A stretch of DNA of 64,000 nt. It comes from SLRI01 sp964402505 (lineage in GTDB: Bacteria > Pseudomonadota > Alphaproteobacteria > Geminicoccales > Geminicoccaceae). Positions within the stretch are counted from its first letter, which is position 1. Each line of letters begins with the position of its first letter. Below the pieces are notes generated by a model. That model was not told the origin of the DNA. It did not search any database and worked only from the letters and a program-made list of their open reading frames with translations. Positions 42,418 to 51,550 of the stretch are shown piece by piece. Where the stretch lies: NCBI GenBank assembly GCA_964402505.1, contig CAYOCP010000008.1, forward strand, positions 92,347 through 156,346. Reading direction: 5' to 3'. Both the position numbers and the translations under genes were made by a program.

Positions 42418-43335
42418 GTGGATGCGATTCTGATCCAGTACCTGATGAACTGGCTCGTGCTCGGCTGCATCTACGCGCTGGTCGCGCTAGGGTTCAGCCT
42501 GCTCTTCGGGGTGCTCGACGTCATCCATTTCTCGCATGGCGACGTCTCCATCGTGGCGCCTTTCATCGTGCTCGCCATGCTGCAGACGCTGCTCGCGACC
42601 TCGATTGCCGGCGGCGGGGTGGCAGCGCTGGTGATTGCGGGTGCGGTCGCGATCCTCGCGGTCGGGCTGCTCGGGATCGCCCTCGACTGGCTGGTCATCC
42701 GCCGCTTCCGGGGCGCACCCGCGATGATGGCGCTGGTGGCGACCGTCGCCCTCGGCACCGTCATTCGCGAGCTCATCCGCAGCCTCTATCCGCAGGGCAG
42801 CAACCCCAAGCCGTTCCCGTCGCTCCTGACCGGCCAGATCGTCGTGGGCGATTCGACGATTCCAATCTTCAGCCTGTTCGTGATCGCCGTCGCGGCGCTG
42901 ATGGTCTTGGTGCTGTTCCTTCTCATGCGCCATACCAAGCTCGGCGTGCGCATCCGCGCCGCGGCCGCGGACCGCGATATCGCCCGTCTTCTGGGGATCA
43001 ACCCGGACTACATCTTTGCCGCAACCTTCTTCGTTGCCTCGGCGGTGGGGGCGGTGGGCGGCATCCTCTACGCCAGCTATGCCGGCGTCGTGCGTTTCGA
43101 TTTCGGTATTCAGCTGGGCCTGCTGAGCTTTTCGGCCGCCGTGATCGGCGGGCTCGGAAGCATGCAGGGCGCGATCCTGGGCAGCCTTCTGATCGCCGGG
43201 ATCGATACGCTGGTGCAGGCGACGATGGCCGAGGGCGCATCCTACCGGATCGTCTTTTCCTTCCTGCTGGTCATTCTCGTGCTGGTGCTGAGACCATCGG
43301 GCATCCTCGGCAAGCCCGTCGTGGAGAAGGTCTGA
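42418..43335 (+). CDS. livH: ABC transporter permease, LivH type (system 1)
   Basis: The 305-residue inner-membrane permease has about eight helices. It shows LVLGCIYALVALGFSLLFGVLDVIHFSHGDV, the LivH opening, and the late AVIGGLGSMQGAILGSLLIAGIDTL segment that contacts the ATPase subunits. The start is a GTG at 42418, preceded by GGCGGAGAG. It follows the binding-protein gene after 105 bases that hold a hairpin, and livM follows after two bases. Confidence 0.92.
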   Translation: MDAILIQYLMNWLVLGCIYALVALGFSLLFGVLDVIHFSHGDVSIVAPFIVLAMLQTLLATSIAGGGVAALVIAGAVAILAVGLLGIALDWLVIRRFRGAPAMMALVATVALGTVIRELIRSLYPQGSNPKPFPSLLTGQIVVGDSTIPIFSLFVIAVAALMVLVLFLLMRHTKLGVRIRAAAADRDIARLLGINPDYIFAATFFVASAVGAVGGILYASYAGVVRFDFGIQLGLLSFSAAVIGGLGSMQGAILGSLLIAGIDTLVQATMAEGASYRIVFSFLLVILVLVLRPSGILGKPVVEKV

Positions 43336-43337
43336 CC

Positions 43338-44519
43338 ATGGATTTGGCTTCCGACCCTTCCACAGGGCATCGCCGCGCGGGTGCAGCCGATCTCGGAATC
43401 GCGGTTTGCGTGGAGATCGGCGGCGCCCTCCTGCTGGGGGTGTTCCTGCTCGCCGACGACTCGCGGGTCATCGTCGCGTTGCTCGCCTTGATGGCGGCGG
43501 GCTTCGCGCTTCTGCAGATCCGCCCGGCGATGGAGGAGCGGATCGTCGCGGCCTTCGGACGCGCGCGCGGCCTCGCCACCGGTCTCGGCATCGCCATCGT
43601 GCTGGTCTATCCCTTCCTGATGCAGGGCAGCAGCTATGCGCTTCATCTGCTGATCCTCGCGCAGCTCTATTCGGTTCTCGCGCTGGCGCTCAATTTCCAG
43701 CTCGGCAGCGCCAACATCCCCAATTTCGCGACCGGCGCCTCCTATGGGATCGGAGCCTACACCTCGGCACTTCTGGCGATCAATTTCGGCCTGTCGTTCT
43801 GGCTCACCCTGCCGGTGGCGGCGCTGGTGGCGACGTTGTTCGGGTTCGCGCTGGGATTCCCGTCCATGCGCACGCGCGAGACCTACCTGGCGCTGGTCAC
43901 GATCGCCTTCGGTGTGGTCGTCCACCAGCTGCTCAACAATTTCGCCTGGACCGGGGGGCCGAACGGTGTCGTCGGGATCCCGGCGCCGACGCTGTTCGGA
44001 CATTCCTTCGCGCGGCCGATCGAGCTCTTCGGCCAGCGGCTGCCTAGCCAGGCCAATTTCTACTACCTTTCGGCGGCGCTCGTGGCGCTGTCGATCATCT
44101 GCGCCCGCCGGTTGCATGACAGCCGCGTGGGGCTCGCCTGGAACGCACTGCGCGCCGACGAGCTTGCGGCACGCTGCCAGGGCATCAACGTGGTCTGGTA
44201 CAAGATGCTGGCCTTCGGCGTGGACGCGTTCCTCGCCGCCTTCGCGGGCACGGTATATGCCTTCTATGTCAGCTACATCTCGCCCGACAACTTCACCTTC
44301 CTCGTATCGGTGACGATCATGACGATGGTGATCGTCGGCGGCATGGACAACACGCTGGGCGTCATCGTCGGCGCGTTTCTCTTGACGATGCTGCCCGAGA
44401 AGCTGCGCATCTTCGCCGATTACCGGCTGCTCCTGGTCAGCGTGATCGTCATCCTCTTTCTGCTCCTGCGTCCGCAGGGCCTGTTTCCGCAGCGGCCTCG
44501 CAGCTACAGGGGCGAATGA
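43338..44519 (+). CDS. livM: ABC transporter permease, LivM type (system 1)
   Basis: The 393-residue permease has around ten predicted helices; the N-terminal extra helices (GIAVCVEIGGALLLGVFLLAD, VIVALLALMAAGFALL) are followed by the LivM core with LALNFQLGSANIPNFATGASYGIGAYTSALLAI and VTIMTMVIVGGMDNTLGVIVGAFLL. It pairs with LivH to form the channel. It overlaps the livG start by four bases. Confidence 0.92.
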   Translation: MDLASDPSTGHRRAGAADLGIAVCVEIGGALLLGVFLLADDSRVIVALLALMAAGFALLQIRPAMEERIVAAFGRARGLATGLGIAIVLVYPFLMQGSSYALHLLILAQLYSVLALALNFQLGSANIPNFATGASYGIGAYTSALLAINFGLSFWLTLPVAALVATLFGFALGFPSMRTRETYLALVTIAFGVVVHQLLNNFAWTGGPNGVVGIPAPTLFGHSFARPIELFGQRLPSQANFYYLSAALVALSIICARRLHDSRVGLAWNALRADELAARCQGINVVWYKMLAFGVDAFLAAFAGTVYAFYVSYISPDNFTFLVSVTIMTMVIVGGMDNTLGVIVGAFLLTMLPEKLRIFADYRLLLVSVIVILFLLLRPQGLFPQRPRSYRGE

Positions 44520-45307
44520 TGGAGGCACCGCTGCTCGAGACGCGTGACCTGTCTATCCGCTTCGGCGGGCTGGTCGCAGTGAACGGCATAAGCCTGAGCG
44601 TCGCGCGGGGCGAGATCCTGTGCATCATCGGGCCGAATGGGGCGGGGAAATCCACCCTGTTCAATCTGATCTCGGGTCTCTACCGGCCGAGCTCGGGCAA
44701 GGTGCTTCTGGACGGGGAGGACATGACCGGCAGGCCGGCCCACAAGATCGCCGAGGCGGGGATCGCCCGGACCTTTCAGTCGAGCCGCCTCTTCTACGAT
44801 CTCACGCTCGTCGACAATGTGGTGATCGGCATGCACACCCGCACCAGGACAGGCGTGCTCGGCGCGCTCTTGCGTCCGCGCCGGTCGCGGGCCGAGCTCG
44901 ACGGCGCGGCCGAACGCGCGGGCGAGTTGCTCCGCCTCGTCTCGCCCGACCTCTATGAAAGGCGCCACGCCCTGGCCAGCACGTTGCCGCAGGCCGACCG
45001 CCGCCGGCTGGAGATCGCCCGGGCACTCGCCACCGAACCCAAGGTCATCATGCTCGATGAGCCCTCCTCGGGGATGGACGACCGCGACACCGACGCGCTG
45101 ATCGAGGACATCCATACCACGATGGCGGAACGCCCGGGCCTGTCCTACGTCATCATCGAGCACGACATGCGCCTGGTCGGGGCGATGCCCGAAAGGGTCG
45201 CGGTGATCGATTACGGCGAGAAGATCGCGGAGGGTCATTTCAGCGAGGTCCGGCTGATGCCTCGCGTCCAGGAAGCCTATCTGGGGCAGAAAGCCGCCCA
45301 TGCTTGA
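44516..45307 (+). CDS. livG: ABC transporter ATP-binding protein, LivG type (system 1)
   Basis: The 263-residue ATPase shows Walker A GPNGAGKST and Walker B VIMLDEPSSGMDD. The signature position, LPQADRRRLEIARAL, lacks the usual LSYGxQ residues and keeps only the RRLEIARAL part, which is a degenerate form. The switch His is present in YVIIEHDM. It powers import together with LivF. It overlaps livM by four bases and livF by eight. Confidence 0.92.
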   Translation: MMEAPLLETRDLSIRFGGLVAVNGISLSVARGEILCIIGPNGAGKSTLFNLISGLYRPSSGKVLLDGEDMTGRPAHKIAEAGIARTFQSSRLFYDLTLVDNVVIGMHTRTRTGVLGALLRPRRSRAELDGAAERAGELLRLVSPDLYERRHALASTLPQADRRRLEIARALATEPKVIMLDEPSSGMDDRDTDALIEDIHTTMAERPGLSYVIIEHDMRLVGAMPERVAVIDYGEKIAEGHFSEVRLMPRVQEAYLGQKAAHA

Positions 45308-45998
45308 GCTTTCCTCCATCTCTACCAGCTACGGTCCGGTCCCGATGCTGCGCGATGTCTCGCTTTCGGTAGCGGAGGGCGAGCTGGTCTGCCTGCTCGG
45401 CCCCAACGGCGCGGGCAAGAGCACGACCTTCAAGGCCATCGCCGGCCTCGTCCCGCTCGACAAGGGCCGGGTGCGCATCAGGGGTCGAGATCTGGCCGAG
45501 ATCAGGACCGAACGGCTGGGTGCCTTGGGCGTGGGATTCGTGCCTGAAGGACGGCGACTTTTCCCCTCGCTCACGGTGCGCGAGAACCTCGCACTCGGTT
45601 ATGACGCATCGCGGTGTGGCGTTGCCTTCGAAGAACGGCTCGCGGCGATGACCGACCTCTTTCCGCGGATCCGCGAGCGCTTGCGCCAGGGCGCAGGAAC
45701 CATGTCGGGGGGCGAGCAGGCGATGGTCGCCCTCGCGCGCGCGCTGATCGGTGATCCGGCAATCGTGGTGATGGACGAACCTTCGCTCGGGCTGTCGCCG
45801 AAACTGATCGACGAGTATTTCGCCATCGTCTCGGCGATCCACAAGAAGGGCACCACGGTCCTGCTGATCGAGCAGAACGTGGAAACCGCGTTGTCGATCG
45901 CCGATCGCGGCTACCTTCTGATCCGGGGCCGGGTCGCGGCAAGTGGCACCAGCGCGGAGTTGCTGCACGATGATACCGTGCGCCAGCTCTACCTTTGA
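45300..45998 (+). CDS. livF: ABC transporter ATP-binding protein, LivF type (system 1)
   Basis: The 232-residue ATPase has Walker A GPNGAGKST, signature MSGGEQ in the segment MSGGEQAMVALARAL, Walker B VVMDEPSLGLSP and the LivF pattern VGFVPEGRRLFPSLTVRENL. It completes the first five-gene importer. Its start lies inside livG. A 245-base gap with short repeats separates it from the SnoaL-like gene. Confidence 0.93.
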   Translation: MLELSSISTSYGPVPMLRDVSLSVAEGELVCLLGPNGAGKSTTFKAIAGLVPLDKGRVRIRGRDLAEIRTERLGALGVGFVPEGRRLFPSLTVRENLALGYDASRCGVAFEERLAAMTDLFPRIRERLRQGAGTMSGGEQAMVALARALIGDPAIVVMDEPSLGLSPKLIDEYFAIVSAIHKKGTTVLLIEQNVETALSIADRGYLLIRGRVAASGTSAELLHDDTVRQLYL

Positions 45999-46017
45999 GC
46001 CATGCGCGGAATGCGCG

Positions 46018-46045
46018 GCCCGCCGCCCGCCGCCCGCCGCCCGCC
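46018..46045. repeat. Four tandem GCCCGCC heptamers
   Basis: GCCCGCC is repeated four times without interruption, starting 19 bases after the livF stop. About 75 bases further on, GCCAAGGAGACCATG occurs at 46122-46136 and again at 46143-46157, a 21-base tandem duplication. Both lie in non-coding DNA between livF and the SnoaL-like gene. Confidence 0.7.
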
Positions 46046-46242
46046 GGAAGATAGAAAACAGCTTGGCAAGGCAGAGGGGCAATACGTTTTCTGTGGCTCC
46101 GTCCGCAGTTGTAGCCTGCGCGCCAAGGAGACCATGCGGCGGGCCAAGGAGACCATGGGGCGGAGTGCGTCGCCGGGCGCCTTGCCGGACGGGCCGGGGC
46201 GGTCCCGGTGCTTCATGCCGTGACAGCAGGAAGGGACAGGAC

Positions 46243-46617
46243 ATGACGGACAAGGATACGGTCAGGCTCCTCGAGCGGTTCAGCGCGGCGTGGAACGCGC
46301 ATGACGCCGACAAGCTCATGGAGCTGATGACAGAGGATTGCGTGTTCCACGCCTCGGCCGGCATAGCACCGCACGGCACCGAATTCCGCGGCCAGAAAGA
46401 CGTGCGCGAGGCCTCCGCCGCGATCTGGAGGCGGTATCCGGACGCGGCCTGGAACGATCCGGTCCATTTCGCCTCGGGCGAGCGGGCCGCATCGGAATGG
46501 ACCTTCACCGGCACAGATGCCGACGGCAACAGCGTCAACGTTTACGGCTGCGACCTGTTCCTGATCCGCAATGGCAAGATCGCCGTGAAGGATTCGTTCC
46601 GCAAGCAGGTCTCCTGA
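46243..46617 (+). CDS. SnoaL/NTF2-like protein
   Basis: The 124-residue protein matches the SnoaL-like or ketosteroid-isomerase-like cone fold: an N-terminal helix pair (VRLLERFSAAWNAHDADKLMELMTEDCVFHAS), then strands with TEFRGQKDVREA and SEWTFTGTDADGNSVNVYGCDLFLIRNGKI. Members range from isomerases and hydrolases to proteins with no known activity, so its role in the island is open. AAGGGA lies nine bases before the ATG. The aminotransferase gene follows after 40 bases. Confidence 0.85.
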   Translation: MTDKDTVRLLERFSAAWNAHDADKLMELMTEDCVFHASAGIAPHGTEFRGQKDVREASAAIWRRYPDAAWNDPVHFASGERAASEWTFTGTDADGNSVNVYGCDLFLIRNGKIAVKDSFRKQVS

Positions 46618-46657
46618 CCCTCACGCTGCCAGGCGGCCACCTCCCGGGAGTTCCAGC

Positions 46658-47932
46658 ATGCCGCGTCAATCCTATACCGACCTTTCGACCAGCAAGGCAG
46701 TATTCGACGCCTATATCGACCGTTCCTGGCGCACCAACGCAGCGCGGCAGCGTGACAAGGGCGTGGAATTCGTCATCGGCCGCCGCGAGAACGCCTATGT
46801 GTGGAATCTCGAAGGCACCAAGCGCATCATTGACTGCGGGATCGCGGGCGGGGTGCATTCGCTCGGTCACCATAACCGGGCGGTTGCCGACGCCCTTCGC
46901 GATGCGCTCGATCAGGGGCGCGACACCGGCCTCTGGGCGTTTCCCAATGCCGAGTACATCCGGTTGCAGGATCTTCTGGCCGAGCTCGCGCCCGACCCCG
47001 CGCTCAACCGGTCGCTCTTCACCCACGCCTCGACCATGTCGATCGACGTCGCGGTGATGTTCGCCTTCCGCATGACCGGGCGGCGCAAGGTGCTCGCCTA
47101 TCGTCACGGGTATCACGGCCATTCGGGATTTGCGGCACTGGTGACGGGATCGTTGGAGGAGGGCATTCTCGAGCATTACAACCTGCCGCCGGAACATTGC
47201 GATTTTCTGCCGGACTACGACAATCTCGACACCCTTGCGGAGATGATGACGGACGAGATCGCAGCACTCATCATCGAGCCGATGCAGTACGAATCCTTCG
47301 CGCCCGGAAGCGCCGAGTTCCTCCAAGGCGCGCAGAAGCTTTGCCGCCAGAGGGGCGTGATCTTCGTGCTGGACGAGACGCGCACCGGTCTCGGCCGGTC
47401 CGGTCGGCTGTGGACGGCTGAGCTCATGGGACTGTCGCCGGACATCCTCATCACCGGCAAGGGCCTCTCGGGCGGGCTTTACCCGGTCAGCGGCCTGCTG
47501 ATGCGCGAGGAAATCTATGACCGGTGCGTGAACGAGCACAAGTTTTCGTACATCAGCAGCCTCGGCGGGAACGAGATCGCCTGCGCCGTCGCGCGGCGGG
47601 TGCTGGAAATCGTTTCGGGCCCTGGATTTCTCGACGGGGTGAACCGGATGGCGGAGACGTTCAACGCCCGTCTCGATTCACTTTGCCGGCGCCATGGCAA
47701 CATGTTCTCCAAAGGGCACGGTTTCGGCGCCGTCTTCACCTTGCAGATCAACGACCCCGATCTTGCGCCCGCGCTCTACAAGGCGGTTTTCGATGAGGGT
47801 GTCCTCTGTCACAGCTATGCCGTGATCGACCCCTGCGTGCTGAAGTTCCTGCCACCTCTCACCATCGACTCGGATGTCATCGATGAAATTCACGACGCGG
47901 TGGACCGGGCCGCGAACAAGGTCAAGGCTTAG
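46658..47932 (+). CDS. Class III PLP-dependent aminotransferase (glutamate-1-semialdehyde aminomutase-like)
   Basis: The 424-residue PLP enzyme has the class III pattern: NLEGTKRIIDCGIAGGVHSLGHHN, YRHGYHGHSGFAA for ring stacking, FVLDETRTGLGRSGRLW with the PLP-nitrogen Asp, and the Schiff-base Lys in LITGKGLSGGLYPVSG. It resembles the glutamate-1-semialdehyde aminomutase/omega-aminotransferase branch. Being outside a haem locus and inside the island, it more likely transfers amino groups from an amine or beta-amino acid product of the pathway. Confidence 0.88.
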   Translation: MPRQSYTDLSTSKAVFDAYIDRSWRTNAARQRDKGVEFVIGRRENAYVWNLEGTKRIIDCGIAGGVHSLGHHNRAVADALRDALDQGRDTGLWAFPNAEYIRLQDLLAELAPDPALNRSLFTHASTMSIDVAVMFAFRMTGRRKVLAYRHGYHGHSGFAALVTGSLEEGILEHYNLPPEHCDFLPDYDNLDTLAEMMTDEIAALIIEPMQYESFAPGSAEFLQGAQKLCRQRGVIFVLDETRTGLGRSGRLWTAELMGLSPDILITGKGLSGGLYPVSGLLMREEIYDRCVNEHKFSYISSLGGNEIACAVARRVLEIVSGPGFLDGVNRMAETFNARLDSLCRRHGNMFSKGHGFGAVFTLQINDPDLAPALYKAVFDEGVLCHSYAVIDPCVLKFLPPLTIDSDVIDEIHDAVDRAANKVKA

Positions 47933-48364
47933 CGATCCTCCGTCGACAGGTGCGGCGGGACTGCTGACGCCAGCAGGGAGCGAGGCAGCGCAAAGAGACA
48001 ACCGGCGTCCATGCGCGCGCCTTCGAACGGCGGCGGCTGGACGATCTGGGAGGGGCGCGCGACCATGATGGCGAGGCTGGATTCCGCCTCCTGAGAAACA
48101 GCTCAGTCCAAATCACTTCAAAGCTCAAACCACCAGCAGTTCTCGGACTTGACCGTGCGATGCCGATGCTATTAATGCTCGTCGAAAGTCCAGAATGAAG
48201 GTCTATCCGAGACGTTATCATGAAGTTTCATGAACTCGGCGGCTTGCGGCTCCGAGGTCGGCGCTCACCCGCAAGTCGATGAGGCACGATGATAACTTCT
48301 TGGAAAGGCTCTTGGGACATCGAGCGTCAATCACAGCCGACACTTGCTCAAAAGGGAGGATGGA
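47933..48364. other. Gene-free stretch before the second ABC operon
   Basis: About 430 bases, visibly more AT-rich than the surroundings in its second half. I see no credible gene. TTGACC (48149-48154) and TATTAA (48170-48175), 15 bases apart, are a possible weak promoter for the second transporter operon. A duplicated TCATGAA (48218-48224 and 48228-48234) lies downstream of it and could be an operator. An AAAGGGAGGA ribosome binding site ends the stretch. Confidence 0.45.
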
Positions 48365-49615
48365 ATGGCAAGTCGTAGACAGGTTTTGGCCGCAACAACC
48401 GTACTTGCGGCCGCCGCCAGGTTCGGCCCTGCGTTCGCCCAGCAGGTGGACGAAATCAGGATCGGAGCGATCTATCCCTTCACCGGCTCCGGGGCGCAAA
48501 TCGGCGTCGAGGCAAAATACGCCCTCGATACCGGGGAGGAGATCGTCAATAACTCTTACGATCTCGACCTTCTGCGCGCGCGCGACGCGGGTCTGCCCAA
48601 TCTCGGTGGCGCCAAGATCAAGATCATCTATGCCGACCATCAGGCGGACCCTCAGAAAGGCCGCGCCGAGGCCGAGCGCCTGATCACCCAAGAGGGTGTG
48701 GTGGGACTGATCGGCACCTATTACAGCTCGGTCGCCGCGGTGGTGTCCCAGGTGGCGGAACGCTACCGGGTGCCGTTCATCGCCGCCGAATCCTCGTCAC
48801 CGACGCTGCATCGGCACGGGCTGAAGTTCTTCTTCCGCGCGGGGCCGAATGACGAGCTGTTCACCAACGCGATGTTCGATTTCATGGACGACCTGACCGG
48901 ATCGGGCCGCGCCAGCATCGGGTCCATCGGGCTGTTCTACGAGGACACGCTGTTTGGCACCGATACCAGCCGCATCCAGAAGGAGCGGGCGGCCGAGCGC
49001 AATATTCCCATCGTCGCCGACGTCAAATATCGCGCCAACTCGCCCTCGCTCAGCACGGAGGTGCAGTTGCTGAAATCCGGCAATCCGGACGTGGTGATGG
49101 CGACCTCGTACACCACTGACGCGATTCAGTTCATGAAAACCTCGGCCGAGCTCGGCTTTCGTCCCAAAGGCATCATCTGTCAGGATGCCGGGTACTACGA
49201 GCCCGCCTTCCTCCAGGCGGTCGGGCCGCTGGCCGACGGGCTTATCACGCGGGCGGCCTATAGCCCCGATTTTGCGATCAAACGACCCGATGTCCGCACC
49301 GTCAACGAGCTGTTCAAGGAAAGGTCCGGCAAGGATTTCAACGGCAGCACCGCGCGCGAGTTCACGGCCGTCCAGATCATGGCGGAGGCGATCAATGAGG
49401 CCGGTTCGACCGAAGGCCCGGCGATCCGCGATGCGCTGGCGGCGATGGATCTGCCGGGCGACCAGACGATCATGCCGTGGACCCGGGTGCATTTTGGCGA
49501 GGACGGTCAGAACCCCGACGTCACGGTCGTGATGATGCAGTGCAAGGACGGGAAATACCACACCATCTGGCCGAAGGAGTTCGCTTCCCGGGAGATCGTA
49601 TGGCCGATCAACTGA
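48365..49615 (+). CDS. Branched-chain-amino-acid-type ABC transporter substrate-binding protein (system 2)
   Basis: The 416-residue periplasmic protein begins with a short twin-arginine-like leader (MASRRQVLAATTVLAAAARFGPAFA, cleavage at about residue 25). It has the Peripla_BP_6 fold with IRIGAIYPFTGSGAQIGVEAK, VVGLIGTYYSSVAAVVSQVAERYRVPFIAAESSS and FMKTSAELGFRPKGI. It is clearly different from the system 1 protein, so the two importers probably serve different ligands. GGGAGGA precedes the ATG. Confidence 0.92.
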   Translation: MASRRQVLAATTVLAAAARFGPAFAQQVDEIRIGAIYPFTGSGAQIGVEAKYALDTGEEIVNNSYDLDLLRARDAGLPNLGGAKIKIIYADHQADPQKGRAEAERLITQEGVVGLIGTYYSSVAAVVSQVAERYRVPFIAAESSSPTLHRHGLKFFFRAGPNDELFTNAMFDFMDDLTGSGRASIGSIGLFYEDTLFGTDTSRIQKERAAERNIPIVADVKYRANSPSLSTEVQLLKSGNPDVVMATSYTTDAIQFMKTSAELGFRPKGIICQDAGYYEPAFLQAVGPLADGLITRAAYSPDFAIKRPDVRTVNELFKERSGKDFNGSTAREFTAVQIMAEAINEAGSTEGPAIRDALAAMDLPGDQTIMPWTRVHFGEDGQNPDVTVVMMQCKDGKYHTIWPKEFASREIVWPIN

Positions 49616-49646
49616 TCGGCTGCCGGCGGGGCGCGGGAGCGAACGG

Positions 49647-50525
49647 ATGACCAGCCAGATCGTCGCGCAGGTGCTGCTCAGCGGCCTTTTGATGGGACTC
49701 ATCTACGCTCTCGTGGCCTCGGGGCTTTCGCTGATCTTCGGGCTCATGGATGTGGTGAACTTCGCGCATGGCGACTTTCTCATGGTCGCCATGTATCTGA
49801 TGTTCTTTCTCACGTTGCTGACCGGCGCCGACCCGCTCGTGCTGGCGCCGGTGGTGACGCTGGCACTGTTCGGCTTCGGGGCGGCAATATATCTCGGTGT
49901 CGTGCGGTTCGCCATGCGGGTCAAAACCAACCGCGGGATGGTGCAGGTCTTTGCGACCTTTGGCTTGGGCCTCCTGCTTCAAGGCCTGGCCCAGACTTTC
50001 TTCACACCCGACTACCGAAATATCGACGGCGGAATATTGGCCGGCAAGGCAGTGTCCTTTGCCGGCGTGTTCCTGCCTCTGCCGCAAGTGGTGGGCGCGT
50101 TGATTTCGATCTGTGCCTTCGGCGCGATCTGGCTGATCATCACGCGGACCGACCTCGGCAAGGCGCTCGAGGCCACGCGCGAGGATGCGGGCGCCGTCGC
50201 CCTCGTCGGAATCGACAAGAACAAGGTGTTCGCGCTCGGCTGGGGTATCGGTTCGGCGCTGGTCGGGCTGTCGGCCTCGATCATCGCGATCTTCTTCTAC
50301 ATCTACCCCGGCGTCGGCAACAGCTTTGTGCTGATCGCCTTCGTCACCGTCGCGCTCGGCGGTTTCGGCAGTGTTTACGGCGCGCTGGCCGCCGGTGTCC
50401 TGATCGGTCTCGTCGAAGCGACGACCGCCCTCCTGATCTCGCCGGCGCTCAAGATGCTGGGTGTCTACGCGGTCTATCTGGCGGTGGTCACATTCCGCCC
50501 GCGCGGCCTGTTCGGGTCGATGTGA
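49647..50525 (+). CDS. livH: ABC transporter permease, LivH type (system 2)
   Basis: The 292-residue permease opens LLSGLLMGLIYALVASGLSLIFGLMDVVNFAHGDFLM, the LivH hallmark, and ends with VALGGFGSVYGALAAGVLIGLVEATTALL. About eight membrane helices are visible. It lies 31 bases after the second binding-protein gene, and its stop overlaps the next start as TGATG. Confidence 0.92.
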   Translation: MTSQIVAQVLLSGLLMGLIYALVASGLSLIFGLMDVVNFAHGDFLMVAMYLMFFLTLLTGADPLVLAPVVTLALFGFGAAIYLGVVRFAMRVKTNRGMVQVFATFGLGLLLQGLAQTFFTPDYRNIDGGILAGKAVSFAGVFLPLPQVVGALISICAFGAIWLIITRTDLGKALEATREDAGAVALVGIDKNKVFALGWGIGSALVGLSASIIAIFFYIYPGVGNSFVLIAFVTVALGGFGSVYGALAAGVLIGLVEATTALLISPALKMLGVYAVYLAVVTFRPRGLFGSM

Positions 50526-51550
50526 TGCCGCAGAATCCGAAAATGAGCATCGCGCCGGATAAGCCCCCCGCCATCAAGGCGTTCGAGCGCCGCCGCCGGC
50601 GCCAACTCCTCGTGGCGCTGGCCGTTGCCATTCTTGTCGGCGTGCTGCCGTTGGTGGTCAGCGACGTCTACACGATGAATATCCTGGTGCTGACTGTCCT
50701 CTTCGCATCGCTGTCGCAAAGCTGGAATATTCTGGGCGGCTATTGCGGGCAGATATCGCTCGGTCACGCGGTCTATTTCGCGATCGGCGCCTATGTGACC
50801 GTGGCGCTCTACATCGATTTCGGCATTCTGCCCTGGTTCGGAATGATCGCCGCGGCAATCATCGCGACGGTGGTGGCACTCGCGTTCGGCTATCCGTGTT
50901 TCCGGCTCGCCGGACACTATTACACCATCGCCACCATCGTCATCGCCGAGGCGGCGCTGCTGCTGTTCTCGAACTGGGAATGGACGGGGGGCACCATCGG
51001 GCTGCAGCTTCCCTTCGCCCCCGACAACTGGGCGACGCTCCAGTTCGGGCAGACCAAGCTGCCGTATTATTACTTGGCGCTCGGGCTCGCTATCACGACC
51101 TGGATCATCAGTTGGGTCATCGCGGATACGCGCGCGGGCTACTGGTGGCGTGCCATCAACAGCGACATCGACGCTGCCGAGAGTCTGGGTGTGGACGTGT
51201 TCCGCTCGAAGATGGTGGCGTCGGGCGTGTCCGCCTTCTTCACCGCGATCGGCGGCAGCGTCTACGCGTTCTTCGTCTCCTATATAGACCCGTCCAGCGT
51301 CATGGGCTTCCACATTTCGCTCCTGATAGCACTGCCGGCCGTTCTCGGCGGGATCGGCACGTTGTGGGGATCGGCGCTGGGGGCGGTGATCCTGATTCCG
51401 CTCGGTGAGCTGACGCGCAGCTATGTCGGCGGCACCGGCTCGGGAGCGAACCTCATCGTTTACGGCACGTTGGTGCTGGCAGTGTCACTGTTGCGGCCGC
51501 AGGGGCTCGTCAGTCTCGCACAGCCGTTTGCGAGGCGCCGGGCGCGATGA
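50525..51550 (+). CDS. livM: ABC transporter permease, LivM type (system 2)
   Basis: The 341-residue permease has the LivM core: LSQSWNILGGYCGQISLGHAVYFAIGAYVTVALY and LLIALPAVLGGIGTLWGSALGAVILIPLGEL, with eight or more helices. I start at ATG 50525, one base into the livH stop, rather than at the preceding GTG. It overlaps livG by four bases. Confidence 0.91.
   Translation: MPQNPKMSIAPDKPPAIKAFERRRRRQLLVALAVAILVGVLPLVVSDVYTMNILVLTVLFASLSQSWNILGGYCGQISLGHAVYFAIGAYVTVALYIDFGILPWFGMIAAAIIATVVALAFGYPCFRLAGHYYTIATIVIAEAALLLFSNWEWTGGTIGLQLPFAPDNWATLQFGQTKLPYYYLALGLAITTWIISWVIADTRAGYWWRAINSDIDAAESLGVDVFRSKMVASGVSAFFTAIGGSVYAFFVSYIDPSSVMGFHISLLIALPAVLGGIGTLWGSALGAVILIPLGELTRSYVGGTGSGANLIVYGTLVLAVSLLRPQGLVSLAQPFARRRAR

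Noticed and set aside
46658..47932. Aminotransferase as HemL of haem synthesis
   Set aside because: Similarity to the aminomutase branch is general for class III enzymes, and the gene sits in a catabolic island with no haem genes near.
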